Part shown: piece by piece, positions 50,991 to 62,364 of the stretch
Layout of the letters: every line of letters begins with the position of its first letter
Numbering within the stretch: the first letter of the stretch is position 1
DNA from: Pterois miles
Lineage: Eukaryota > Chordata > Actinopteri > Perciformes > Scorpaenidae
DNA: 64,000 nt
NCBI GenBank assembly: GCA_947000775.1
Contig: CAMQGK010000334.1
Location: 642,501 to 706,500 of the forward strand
Reading direction: 5' to 3'
Translations under genes and position numbers: made by a program
Notes under the pieces: model-generated
What the model was told of the DNA's origin: nothing
The model's input: only the letters and a program-made list of their open reading frames with translations
Databases searched by the model: none

Positions 50991-53542
50991 CATGGGGACC
51001 AAGAAGCATATTACTCCATCCTACATCAGCTTTGGGACAATACAAACTGATATGATTTTGACACATCATGTTAATCTGTCATGAATCAGTCACTTCTCTC
51101 GGGGCACAATGAGCCATTTCTGCTGCTGCTTAGCTTGTTAGCCAGTTAGCTAGCTGGTGAGCATAGACAAATATTTGCTTTTGTTTTTTTGAGAACAGTA
51201 ATGGGACCCCGAAATGCGTCATGTGTCTTCAGGTGCTCGCGAATGAAGCCATGAAGCTGGCCAAGCTAAAGCAACAAATGATTACAAAGCACCCAGAACA
51301 TCAGGGCAAAACAAAGTGGTGATAACAGGATTCAAATTGAAATGTATTTATCACTATGAAAAGTTTTAGAATACAAATAGTTCAGTTACATCTAGCTACG
51401 AATATACATATTGACGAGAAACAGTACTCGACACAACACTGGCTTGCTGTCGCCATGTTGAAAGTCATTTCTTGATGAAGTGTTTCAAATCAGTTCAGTT
51501 TGTGATTTCTTACTTTTCCAGAGGCCACCTCTGACAACCCCAGAAAACTGTATGAACTTGATGCACTGCGTGGGCAGTAGGCCCTCGCACAAGTTGGAGA
51601 TCATAACAGGAGCAAAAACACAAGTTTCTCCAGTTTTGTAGATTTCTTATGGGTGTACTGTATACTAGTGTTGACTAACAAAGTCCCATAGCCTGTGGTT
51701 AGGTTAACATGCTGAGGGTAAAATAATACAAAATTCCTCTAAATATAAAACACGATCCAGGTTGTGAGCATGTTCAATCCTGATAATCTTTTTGTAGGGT
51801 TCTAATGAGAGTCAGGGCTGTGAGAGGAACACACACACAGAGCAGGCATGTCATGGACGATGTAATTATGATTATGCAGAGGTATTACAGGATTAACAGA
51901 GATGAGCGAGACCAAGAGTAACCTAATGTGATGAACCAGTGTAAAGTGACGCCATGATCTTACGGCTCCATGAGAAGAGCAGAGGAGAGTTACAGCGATG
52001 GTTCTGGATTTTGTTTCTATTTCATTTAATCACACTCAGGTGAAAATGCAAACAGAGTGGAAAACATCTAAGGGAATGGGAATCCACAGCAGCCTGTGAC
52101 CTTGACAGCAATGTTAAAGGAGTTTCTCTCATCACTCCCCAACCTGGAGACGCCTCAGTCTTTTTGTTTTATTTCATCGGACACTTTTAACTGAAATTTC
52201 CACGAGTGATGCAAAAATCTGATGAATAATTTGCTAAATGCAATCAGTGAAATGATGGGTCAGTGGTTCCTTTATGATTGCAGAGCTGGTGCTATTGGAA
52301 AAATACTCATCCCTTTCCAAACAACAACAACATGCTGTACCCTGCATGATGTACTTAAAGTGAAGCTCCTTGGATTTTCAGACTTTACAGTACGTCTTCC
52401 AGGTGTGTATCTGCTCCTTCTGCTGTGCGGTGGTGAGATAAGACGGGTTACAACAGGAATGCACTGAAGAGGAAATTGTCAAATACTTTCGTTGATTTTG
52501 CATCAGAGCAAAGTCTTATGTTTTTTGAGGAAGCTGTCAGAAAATATGATGAAGACCATTTTGCAATAAAGACAGTCTTTCCCTTTCAAAATTGCTTAGT
52601 GTTCTTGAAATCACAAAACACTGGTTTAAAGCTATTTCATCATCTTATTTACATCAAAATCAGATCAAAGTATCACTGTTGAGTCTCAGTGTTTTCATAT
52701 CATTATATAACTAACAAATGACTGTAATGTCTACAGCAACATTTTACAGTAACTTGTTGTTATTGTTGAGTCATCAGTTGTAAACTAGATAACAAATGAT
52801 TGTTTTCACTCTAAAGCGATACATTACTGTAATTTATATGCAACCAAAACATGCAAAAAGTACAGTAATGTCATATAAGTCTTTTTGCAGTAATTAATAG
52901 CAATCAAACAATCCTTTACTGGCAACTTTTTTTTGCCAGGTATTTACTGTAAATTGTACAGTCATCTCCAAACAGTGATGGTTCTGTCCCGACTGGGAGT
53001 AACGGTGGTGCAGTTCAAAAATGCATCTACATAGACAAAGAATAATACTTTCTAATGTCTCACTTGTGTCTTTATATTTTACTGCACCGACACACACATA
53101 CTCATTATTTACAACAGAAAGATTAGATGACAGCAAATAAATTGTGCTCTGACGTTCCAGCCAAGATGAAACTTACACAGACACTTGGGGCATCTGTGAT
53201 TTAAATTCAAAAACACAGGTTCTCTCATAAGTATTTCAATAGGAATAGTAGCTGGGAGTAGAGGGAAAGTCATTAACTGCTGGAAGTAAGCCAAAAACAA
53301 AATAAAATCACTGGCAACTTTTAAATAATGCCGCTCACAAGAAACACTGTGAAGAACCAGGAAAAAACGAGAACAGAAAAAATACAAGCAAGGAAAGAAA
53401 AGAAGAGGGAACAGCAGTCGAGCTACTTGAATGTGCTGCATTTCTGCTGCTCTTCTGTATTTCTGCCCTCTCTAATTAACAATGATAGCATCTGACAAAT
53501 GGAGACATCACAGGGTCGGTGGTGGGTGGCTATTTACAGAAA

Positions 53543-53568
53543 CACACACACACACACACACACACACT
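53543..53568 (+). repeat. Short (AC)n microsatellite
   Basis: About 13 AC units in intergenic DNA. Confidence 0.85.
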
Positions 53569-54708
53569 CCCGCTGGCACAGATGTTGTCAGCAGCACCTG
53601 CTCCACATCGTGACAATGTGTGGTTATTATTTATGAGTCTGCCCTGAGAAGAAAGGTGAACACCGGGCTGGTTCCCTGCTTGTTTGTGTTACTGCCTCAT
53701 AAAAAGGCGAAAAAGTCCATATTATCTACTATGTGATACAGTTCCAAAGCAAACTGCTTGTGGTAGAAGGGCTCTCTGTTTCTTGTTTGATGTAAAATCT
53801 AACAGATATTGAACAAAAACAAAACATATCCAGAAAATGCATTTAGTATTAGAAATGTTATGCGAGTCATGAAGGAATTCACTGGACAAGAGACCTCAGA
53901 TCTCTGCATCTATCCTTCAGCTCAGAGAGAGCTGCAGTATTGTGTATGTGTCCTCCTCAGATTACCTCCCTCCAACAGATCCCTGTCTAAGTAGGAAAGG
54001 AAATAAATAAATTAGAGGTCAGGCTGAAATTTCCATGCGACAACATCTGCTTCAGTGGGCTCTCTTGGTGTGTGATGGATGAATGTTTTTTTCCAGAGAT
54101 GTGACGGCCCAAAGAGGAGAGAGACGGGCGGACGAGGGCACATCTGTAGGTGTTCAGAGATGACTCATGGGGGAATAGCATTTGTTACAATGGCAAATCA
54201 TACGCAAGAGCAGCTCTTACCCCAGTGAATTCAACACCTTTCAGTTCTTTGTTTTTACCTTTAAGGTGACAGACAGACGGCGGTTATAAAACAAGGATGA
54301 AAATCTCATTCAAACCTCATGATAGCCCAGGCCAGTATTTTATTTGAAGGACTACAAATCTGATATTTAAAAGGTGCACTCCACTGATTTTACAAATGAT
54401 GGCCAGTTTGCTTGCAACAAAGACACCTAAGCTAATAAAAAGTTTCATAATGTTTTAAAACGTAAAGCATTAGTTGGCTTAAGATTTAACATTTTTAAAA
54501 GAAAGCATTAAGGAGGCAGGGTCCGCCAACTCCATAGAGGTCCGATACTAAATCACTGTAACACCCCTTTAATCGAAGGGGAGTAAGTCAGCAAGGTGAA
54601 TGAGCTTTCTCTCACCAGCTTGGTTTACTTTCTCCTGTCTTTTATTGACTTATCTCATTCATAGCTTTCCAGTCATACAGTATATAAAGCCAAGAAAAAT
54701 ATGAAAAC

Positions 54709-55139
54709 TAGGCTGTCAATCGCACATTTTTTATCTGTTCAAAATGATAAACATGTATTCAAAACTCTTATCAACATAGAAGTGGGCAAATATGCTTGCT
54801 TTATGTAGATGTATGTATATATTTATCATTGGAAATCGATTAACAAAGCAATGACAAATTGCTAGAAACCATCACAGGTGCTGCATTTAGCATGTGCTCA
54901 AATCATAACATGGCAAACTGCAGCCCAACAGGCAACAACAGCTGTCACAGTGTGTTGACTTGACCCAAACTGCATGTGATCATCATAAAGCGGGCACGTC
55001 TGTATTCACATATCTTGAGGTCAGAGGTCAAGGGACCCCTGTGAAAATGGCCAGCATCTTCATCTTTTAGCTTTAAAACTGAGCCTGCTACAATCTAAAA
55101 ACTGCAAGTTGCATTATCGCGTTAACTTTGACAACTCTA
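54709..55139 (-). mobile_element. MITE family C, near-complete copy with TSD
   Basis: Left end taggctgtcaatcgc; the right end reversed reads tagagttgtcaaagttaacg. Flanks atgaaaac (54701-54708) and atcaaaac (55140-55147) are an 8-bp duplication with one mismatch, typical of hAT. The interior contains cacatatcttgaggtcagag and caaactgcatgtgatcatca. 431 bp, non-coding. Confidence 0.8.
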
Positions 55140-56953
55140 ATCAAAACATAACGTAATCCTACAACCCAACATCCGCACCCATGCAGATCTACACTTTAAA
55201 GAGATAAAAACAAATTCAAAACACAAAGAAAATTTAATAAACAGTTAAAATGGTACCAAAAAATAAACCAAAACAGCATAAATAAATAAATCTAATGTTT
55301 CACTTCACATATGGGTCAATTGTCCCCCAACCAAGTGTTCACCTCGCTGGCCCCCTTTCCATTGAGTAATCTGACAACGCCTGACTAAGTGACATATTTT
55401 ATGAATATTTAATATTATAGTCAAAGCATCATAATAACCATACAGAATAACTGATATGCTGTATGATTACCCCACATAGTTACATAGAAAAACAGGCAGA
55501 TTATTTATTGTATTGCATCAGAGAGGAGTTTTCCTCTTATTTTTAACAACTTTCAATACAATTCTGTGTTTGTATTATGTATTTACTTAATAAGCTTTTT
55601 TTCAGATGATTTTTGTGTTTTCCTCTCCCTGATGTTTGTCCATTGTTCTGTTAGCTCTGTGGTTGTTTTAATGGCGTACTTTTCTAAAGCAGGATGATGC
55701 TGTTTAGCAAAGAGGTGGGGCTCTGTCAATACAACTTGTGTTCAGGTCTTCACTGTGTCTTTACCCTGCTTATATCTGCCTTGAAAAATAAAGGTTTAAG
55801 CTTTATCTCCTTGGAAGGAGATAAAGATGCAAATACTCTTCAAACGTAAAAATATATAATAAAAGAGAAACCGGTAGAGAAAGATGCATGACACGAGAGA
55901 AAAGGTGAGCTGAGAAATCGACACACAGAGATAAACAGACATGAGGGTGAAAGAGAGACAGGAGAAACAGACAGCTAAAGGAAGGAGGCAGCTGACAAGG
56001 TTATCTCTGCCTGTGTGAGCCAACAGTTCTCTCTGAAAAAGACCGGCCTGTCTAAATGTCAACACCACCCGCAGCAGCGAGGATATGCACTGAATGAGAT
56101 ATGCAGTCGAGAGATACGAGGGACGCAGACTGAGACAGGGCAGCCGGGTCATTTACATCAGTGCAGGTCATTAATACAAAGCACACACACATACACACAC
56201 AGTTGTTAATCACATGTAGATTGAAACTCCAAAACAAGTGTCATGAAAGTTTTGTCAATATGAAGTAGATAAATTAATAATCGAGCGTCTCTTTGAGCTG
56301 TAAAACATCTGAAAATCATATTTATACCATTGTTGAAAACAAACTTCCTGCACTCATGTGTTATTTCCTTTAATATACAAATATAATAACTCATTTACCT
56401 TCTATTACCTCTGTAGAGATCACATAATATTTGTCTTTTTACCACCTCGAGTGCAGGTTTAGACTTTGAACTCAGCAGAAGCAGATTCTTTACCACCACC
56501 TGCAGGATTTTCTTTGTTACTGCAATTACACACAGCAGCAAATGTGAAAACTAAATGAAAATGAGGTTGATAAATAGCTGGTTTGAATGTATCACGAATG
56601 AAAAACATGAAGGATATTTTAGATCTTAATCAAACTAATGGTTGAAAGCCTCATCAACAGGTACCCTCATTTATCTTTTTGAACCCTGACGAGGCTCATG
56701 TACGATGAACACTCCTATGTGGCGTATGTACGACACTAAGGGCCTCTTTATCTGCAGAGTCATGAGGTTAGAGAGAGATAACCACATTTATATGTGATGC
56801 TCTGAATATACATTCTGCAACACCGGTCTGCTGGAAAATTATTTTTTGAAAAGAAGCTTGAAAGGTTTAGACATTATCAGACTCTGTTTTCCCCCAATTT
56901 CACAATATACTGTATGTGTGAAACTGTCAGTGTATAAATACATAAATACTGAT

Positions 56954-57310
56954 TTAAAGGAACAATTTATAGCATTTAGGGGGCTCTATTGGCATAAATG
57001 GAATATAATGTTAATAAGTATGTTTTCTTTAGTGTTTAATCAGCTGAAAATAAGAGAGAATGAACCGTTTATATCTACATAGGAAGCGGGTCCTCTCCAT
57101 GGAGTCCACCACGTTGCACCGCCATGTTTCTATGACAGCAGAACGGACAAAACAAACACTGTTTTGGGCCACCGTGCTCTCTCTCTTGCTTCACCACTCA
57201 CTTCCCACATGCACACATACTGGCTCTAGAGAAGGCCATTCGCGTTTTCGCATCAGCCTCCTACACACTTGACACACTGTAGAAGCTTCGGTTGGTTGCA
57301 ATCTGCAAAT
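56954..57310 (+). mobile_element. MITE family B, right-truncated copy
   Basis: Starts ttaaaggaacaatttatagc and follows the copy at 7982 (gggctctattggcataaatg, tatgttttctttag, agcgggtcctctcc, catgtttctatgac). It ends near ggttgcaatctgcaa without the right terminal repeat. Confidence 0.65.
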
Positions 57311-57964
57311 TACAACATGTTGAAAACACAAACACAGAAGACAAAGCAACAATATGATAATGTGATATAACCGCACTAAACTCCAAATTATTGTGACATT
57401 TTCAGCTTTTTAATTTAGAAACACAATAAACACAACAAACAAAGTCTAGCTGTGTAGAACTTTCACTTAATTCAATACAGTTAACTGACCATAAAACTTC
57501 ATATAAACTGTATATGTACTGTATTAGTTAACTATAAATATTGCAACCCTAAATAAGGCATTAAACCGCTGTCCTTTCATTCATAATCACAAAATGCTTA
57601 AAATACGGTTTGTCTTTCATTATCATTCCAAAGTATAACACAGTGGCCAGGCTGAGACAGTACAGAGACCTTTGGCTGCTCAAGCTTTATCAAAGAGGGA
57701 AATTTAGACAATATCTCAAAATTTAAAGCCACATTCAGCAGTCAGAATAACATTTGTGCTGATTTCACATGTGGATTAATGCTCAGGCAAGATCCCTTTT
57801 ATATTAAGAGTCTGCCAGTTGTGTATACTTTATATTTCGGTATTTAAATAAAACTTTAGATTTGTACAATGATTGGCCTGAATGTATCTATACACTGCTG
57901 AGGGAATGGTCAGCAAACCTAGTCCAGCAACATGAAGAGGTGGTAGGTGGTTACAGGAAGTGGT

Positions 57965-58045
57965 TCAGGCATACAGAGGCTGGTAGCCGCTCCTCCTGCT
58001 GCCAGTTCTACAGGTGATCACACAAACGCTCAGCATCCCAAAGAA
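57965..58045 (-). CDS. tspan36: Tetraspanin last coding exon
   Basis: F-F-G-M-L-S-V-C-V-I-T-C-R, a basic stretch, G-Y-Q-P-L-Y-A and TGA at 57967-57965. Acceptor ttgcggttgcag. Confidence 0.93.
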   Translation of the reverse strand, partial: FFGMLSVCVITCRTGSRRSGYQPLYA

Positions 58046-59214
58046 CTGCAACCGCAAAGATAAAAAGGTCATCACACTCAAGCTCTTATATCTACTGTAT
58101 TTCTAATCTGTTTTCTGGAGGTTCATGTGTAATGTTATGGGACAAGTTCAAGAACTTTAATTGCTATATTTGAATGGATTATTCAAGATATCACACAATT
58201 AGTGCTAGGTAAGGAACTGCATGTACAGAGGAGTATACAGCATGTAACCTACTATTCCTACAAAACACCATCTGCTGCACCGATAGACGCACTGTAGGGC
58301 TGCAATTAACAATTATTTTCATCGTTGATTAATCTGTTAATTATTTTCTCAATTAATTGATGAGTTGTTCGGTGTACAAAATGTCAGAAAATAGTGAAAA
58401 ATGTCAATCGTTGTTTCTCACAGCCCAAGATGATTTCCTCAACTGTCCTGTTTTGTCATGTTCAGTTTACTATCATAGAGGAGTAAAGAAACCAAAAATT
58501 TAGGCCTTGGTTTTCTAAAAGACACTCACACATTTTTATTTATATTTATTTATTTATTTTTCTGTTTTGATTTATTATCACTACCTACTTTGTTTCTCTT
58601 TATTTTTATTTTATATAGCTATTCTTTTCTTCTCTATTTACTTATTATTTATTTTTAATTATTAATTATTTAATTTTAATTATTATTTAATTATTGTATT
58701 TTTATTCTTTAATTTCTATTTTCTAACTTTATCTCGCATTTTTATTCATTCATCCTTTTTTCAGTTTCTTTTCTATATTTATCCTCTCTTCTCTCCTAAT
58801 ACTGCATACGTATAAACAAACATGTTGTTTTTCCGCCCTGTACACTTATGTTTTCTCTGGGCGTGTGGAAGAAAAATATTCATCCCTGCATAATGGAACA
58901 ATGTATGGCCAGAGAGGGGATGCTGAAGTTCACGGGCCGCCTCCTGAGGACACTGTACACTGTATATGACCCTGTTGTGTTTTAAATATGTGACTGTGCT
59001 GAGAGTGGGATTTACAGTAACACTCCTTTACCTTGATGATAGCAAAGCCCAGAATGACCAGCATGGCGTAACCCAACACATCCTGTAGGAGGCGAACCAG
59101 CTGCGCCTCACAGCCCTAAAATACATGCACAAGTACAGTGAGTGCACAAACATGCATACAGTATATACTGTGTGTGTGTGTGTGTGTGTTGTTTTTTTAT
59201 ATATATATATATAT

Positions 59215-59281
<67 letters not shown>

Positions 59282-61370
59282 TGTGGGACAAAATATCATC
59301 TAGTCTTCTCCCTCTTCTTATATACACACACAAAATTCTCCAAGCATTAAAAACATTAAAAATCATTTAATATAAGATAAGTCCTGTTTCAAGGTTTTCT
59401 CTAAGTCACAGTTGGAGAAGCTTGTTAAGGCATTTATAAAGAAATATCAAATAAACAGAAAACAATCCCAGTGTAACCACATGAACACCAACACAGTGTT
59501 TATGTCAGACAGAATGTGCTTCCGCATGATTTACCTGTGTGTTCAGCAGGTTTGGTTGGTCCAGTCTACCGGTGCACTGAGTGCTGTTTTTACAGCAGGA
59601 CAGGGGCACGGTGCTGTTGTGGCTGCTGAACCAGGTAGTGTTGGACCAGCTGGTGTAATTCATGACACCACAGCACTGCAACTGCACAGAGACACAGAGA
59701 GAACAGGCAGGAGTTAATGTAAAGCTAAGAAAACAATATGACAGCGAAAAGGAAAGAGTGACACTATATGAGAAGGAGTCTACCCTCTTACACTGTATCA
59801 TCGAGTAGCATACTGTATCCTAGTATGTTGAGTGAGTCACAGTACAGAAGTTATCTGGGGGTGTGTGAAGTTGTGTTAATTTTTTTTATCTTGACACTCT
59901 CAGTCTACCTGCTTTATCATCTACTGCTACTGCATTTCCCAGAATGACTTCTGACAACCCAGAGGTGTGAATCTGGTGCAAAACACGTAGATTTATTTGC
60001 GTTTATTGTTGAAGACTTTTTTCTGAGCTACAAATACCTCAACCTCAGGGTTGGCCGGCATTAGCAACACACCATGATAGTTTTGACCATATACCATGAC
60101 ACTGATATATGGTATAATTAATAAATATAAAAATACTGTAGGAGCCATAATGTGTATTTAGCCTGTATTGTTAATCAACATTTATTTAGGCTGCACACAT
60201 TCCTTTTGGTTTCTATTGTTTTCAATTTATATACCTGTTCACGTGGACGAAACGATTCAGACATGTCATCACGTCAGGTCCTGCTGTAGTTTTTCTCTAA
60301 CAGTTGTTGCTTGTAATTCTTTAAGTTAAATAAACAGCATCTGAACTAGGTATGGATTGTTTGAACGTGTCACACCGTCAAGAGCCTATTCAGCCTCTTA
60401 GTGGGTTTTTGACTGAGAGTTGTTGCTCCATAAACAGTATACTGTGCTTCAGTGTCTGTGTCTTAAAAGGCAAGAAAGAGAAAGACAGATGAGGAGTAAA
60501 CTGAAAACACAAGAAAAGGAAATGAAATCAAGAGTGCAACAGAGTGCAAGCAATGCAGAAGAGAAAGCAAAGCTATTTCTATAGCTACAGTAGGTCATAA
60601 CATTAACCTGCTTCTGCAGGTAGTCCACAGCTGTGGTCTCAGCACCCTGTCCATCATACTTCATGAAGACTTCATTCATAGAGCGCTCCAGGTCTGCGTT
60701 TATCTGGAATAAAACACATTGTTGGCAGCAGCTGTGCACAAATGTGCCAGATTTAAAACAATGGAGATTAAATTTCCAATATAGTTTAGTGTCAGCAGCA
60801 AACATTGCGTGACAGAAAACGCCTGTCTGTGACTCACCTTGCCTTGGTAGATGAAGCTAAATACCAGAGCAGCCACTTCTGCTGCAAAGAGCCCCATGAT
60901 GATCAGAAAGAACTGAAGGGAAAGAAAATGTAGTGAGTAACAGATAAACAAAAGCTCAGGGAAACCAAAAAAAGGAAACAACAACAACTAACACTGTAAC
61001 TGAAACAATAAACGCTTGCAGTCATATTTTCACCTTCAGATTGTACAGCTGAGCGTGCAGCTGTAGAGTCTGACAAACAAACAGGTGTCAGGACAAGCAG
61101 ATCACCATGGCCTCCGCTTCCTCTCTCCTGACACACACCCACACACACACACCCACACCCACACACACACACACTTACAAAGCTGAGGCCGACTTTGGAC
61201 TCCCGGATTGTGGCGCAGCATCCCACCAGACCAAAAATGAACATCACCACACTGATGCAGATGATGATTACTGCTGGGATCAGCGTGTACTTGTCCTGAA
61301 TGAAACTGTTAAAGTTGTCATAGCTCTTGATCACGTAAGCACCGACATAGGCCAGTGCTGCTCCAGCAGC
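57965..61370 (-). CDS. tspan36: Tetraspanin of TSPAN3/TSPAN36 type (first exon missing)
   Basis: Four-pass membrane protein that organises membrane microdomains. Six coding exons (minus strand), all in phase 0: 61179-61370, 60838-60912, 60608-60703, 59535-59681, 59032-59115, 57965-58045. They give 224 residues; only the first ~20-residue exon (cytoplasmic N-terminus and part of the first helix) is missing and probably lies beyond 64000. Seen: second helix I-P-A-V-I-I-I-C with G-C-C-A-T-I-R-E-S-K, third helix F-F-L-I-I-M-G-L-F-A-A-E-V, and a large loop with C-C-G, P-L-S-C-C, T-Q-C and G-C-E (six Cys). The loop has four N-glycosylation sequons (NYT, NTT, NST, NST). The fourth helix ends I-I-K-F-F-G-M-L-S-V-C-V-I, and the C-terminus is G-Y-Q-P-L-Y-A, with YQPL fitting a Tyr-based sorting signal. 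Family is firm; the choice of tspan36 over tspan3 rests on memory. Confidence 0.9.
58295..58510 (+). mobile_element. MITE family A, right-truncated copy
   Basis: Starts tagggctgcaattaacaat, then atgtcagaaaatagtgaaaa, agcccaagatgatttcctca and catagaggagtaaagaaacc, matching the copy at 23107. The right third is lost. Lies in a tetraspanin intron. Confidence 0.7.
58528..58760 (+). repeat. T-rich low-complexity tract
   Basis: About 230 bases dominated by TTTATT and TTAATT words between the MITE fragment and exon 6 of the tetraspanin. Confidence 0.6.
59032..59115 (-). CDS. tspan36: Tetraspanin exon 6
   Basis: 28 codons: G-C-E-A-Q-L with the last loop Cys, L-L-Q-D-V-L-G-Y and helix 4 A-M-L-V-I-L-G-F-A-I-I-K. 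Acceptor tgtattttag, donor gtaaag. Confidence 0.93.
59168..59277 (+). repeat. (TG)n-(AT)n microsatellite
   Basis: A TG run (59168-59188), T7, then AT runs totalling about 75 bases, interrupted once by gggat (59215). Open frames of alternating Tyr-Ile come only from this. Confidence 0.95.
59535..59681 (-). CDS. tspan36: Tetraspanin exon 5 (CCG motif)
   Basis: 49 codons: L-Q-C-C-G, four glycosylation sequons, P-L-S-C-C and L-D-Q-P-N-L-L-N-T-Q. This is the variable part of the large loop. Donor gtaaat. Confidence 0.94.
60608..60703 (-). CDS. tspan36: Tetraspanin exon 4
   Basis: 32 codons: start of the large outer loop, D-L-E-R-S-M-N-E-V-F-M-K-Y-D-G and A-V-D-Y-L-Q-K-Q. Acceptor ttttattccag, donor gttaat. 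Confidence 0.92.
60838..60912 (-). CDS. tspan36: Tetraspanin exon 3
   Basis: 25 codons forming helix 3, F-F-L-I-I-M-G-L-F-A-A-E-V-A-A-L-V-F, ending Y-Q-G-K. Donor gtgagt. Confidence 0.92.
61130..61175 (+). repeat. (AC)n with CC interruptions
   Basis: Immediately downstream (gene sense) of the tetraspanin exon 2 donor, giving GT repeats at the intron start. Confidence 0.85.
61179..61370 (-). CDS. tspan36: Tetraspanin exon 2
   Basis: 64 codons: G-A-A-L-A-Y-V-G-A-Y-V-I-K (end of helix 1), the short outer loop, Y-T-L-I-P-A-V-I-I-I (helix 2) and C-C-A-T-I-R-E-S-K-V-G-L-S-F. Acceptor cctccctgcag, donor gtaagt. An AC-rich run lies just inside the following intron. Confidence 0.93.
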
Positions 61371-61506
61371 CTGCAGGGAGGAGAAAACATCATGTTACAC
61401 ATCAAGGTGTTCATTCACAACAGACAATTTAGCAATATGGACAGAATAAACATTTAACATGTCTGTATATATACATCAGAATGCATTCTCTATTACATAT
61501 GTAATC

Positions 61507-61839
61507 TAGAGCTCCAACAATTAATAGATTAATTGTAAACTATTAAATCAATAGCCAGCTAATTTGATTATTGTTTAATTGATTTAAATCATTTTTTTAA
61601 GGGAAAAAAGTCACAGTTCTCTGATTCTGGCTTCTTCAATGTGAATAATTTCTGGTTTCTTTACAGTAAACTAAATATCTTTGAGTTGTGGACAAAGCAA
61701 GACATTTGAGGATGTCATCTTGGGCTTTGGGAAACGCTAATTGACATTTTTCACCATTTTCTGACATTTTATAGACCCAAGTAATCGATTAATTTAAGAA
61801 AATAATCAACAAATAAAATAATCATTAGCTGCAGCCTTA
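61507..61839 (-). mobile_element. MITE family A, near-complete copy
   Basis: Starts tagagctccaacaattaat and ends ttagctgcagcctta. The interior matches the other copies (tctggtttctttacagtaaa, gaggatgtcatcttgggctt). Flanks atgtaatc and atataacc agree at six of eight positions. 333 bp, non-coding. Confidence 0.7.
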
Positions 61840-62326
61840 ATATAACCACTAAAGAGTTGACAGCAAAGAGATTTTTAGTAGACATTAGTTTCCCATGTTT
61901 GACTTTGGTATTCTAGGACTAATCACACCTCAGCTAACTAAGACTTTGTGTCGGCAGAACCTTGTTTTGTTAAAGGCAAACACACTGATAGAACTGAAGG
62001 GATTTGTCACATGATCGGTTTTTCGCTGAAGGCATCATGTTCATATTCTGAACGTCAAATAGCTAAAATCTGAGAGGAAAGAGCTGTTTTTTAATCTTCC
62101 ATGAACACTGATCTGAGTGTGTTTGGTCTCGTTCTCCTGATGTGCCATAGTTCAAAAACAAACCGTGAGTGAAATGACCTTGATCAGCTGCCTGTTGAAG
62201 CACTGTTAGATAAAGAGATTTGTTCTCCTTTTATTATCAGCTGTGATCTCATGTGATGAACTCTATGACTATGAAGGTCACTGAAGGTCTGTCAGACTAG
62301 GCATTAAGTCACATGATGATGACCAC

Positions 62327-62364
<38 letters not shown>

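Larger units (their letters stand above)
49935..57964. other. MAPK4-tetraspanin intergenic region
   Basis: Eight kilobases without a supported gene. The tetraspanin 3' UTR must adjoin 57964. The 110-codon frame at 53109-53441 and the 118-codon frame at 55796-56152 (both minus) are hydrophobic and low in complexity, without known domains. Mobile-element pieces are listed separately. Confidence 0.55.

Noticed and set aside
53109..53441. 110-codon hydrophobic minus-strand frame
   Set aside because: Hydrophobic because the DNA is A-rich on the plus strand; no family similarity or gene context.
59028..59370. Overlapping Tyr-Ile and Cys-Val rich open frames on both strands
   Set aside because: Produced by the TG/AT microsatellite; no real protein.
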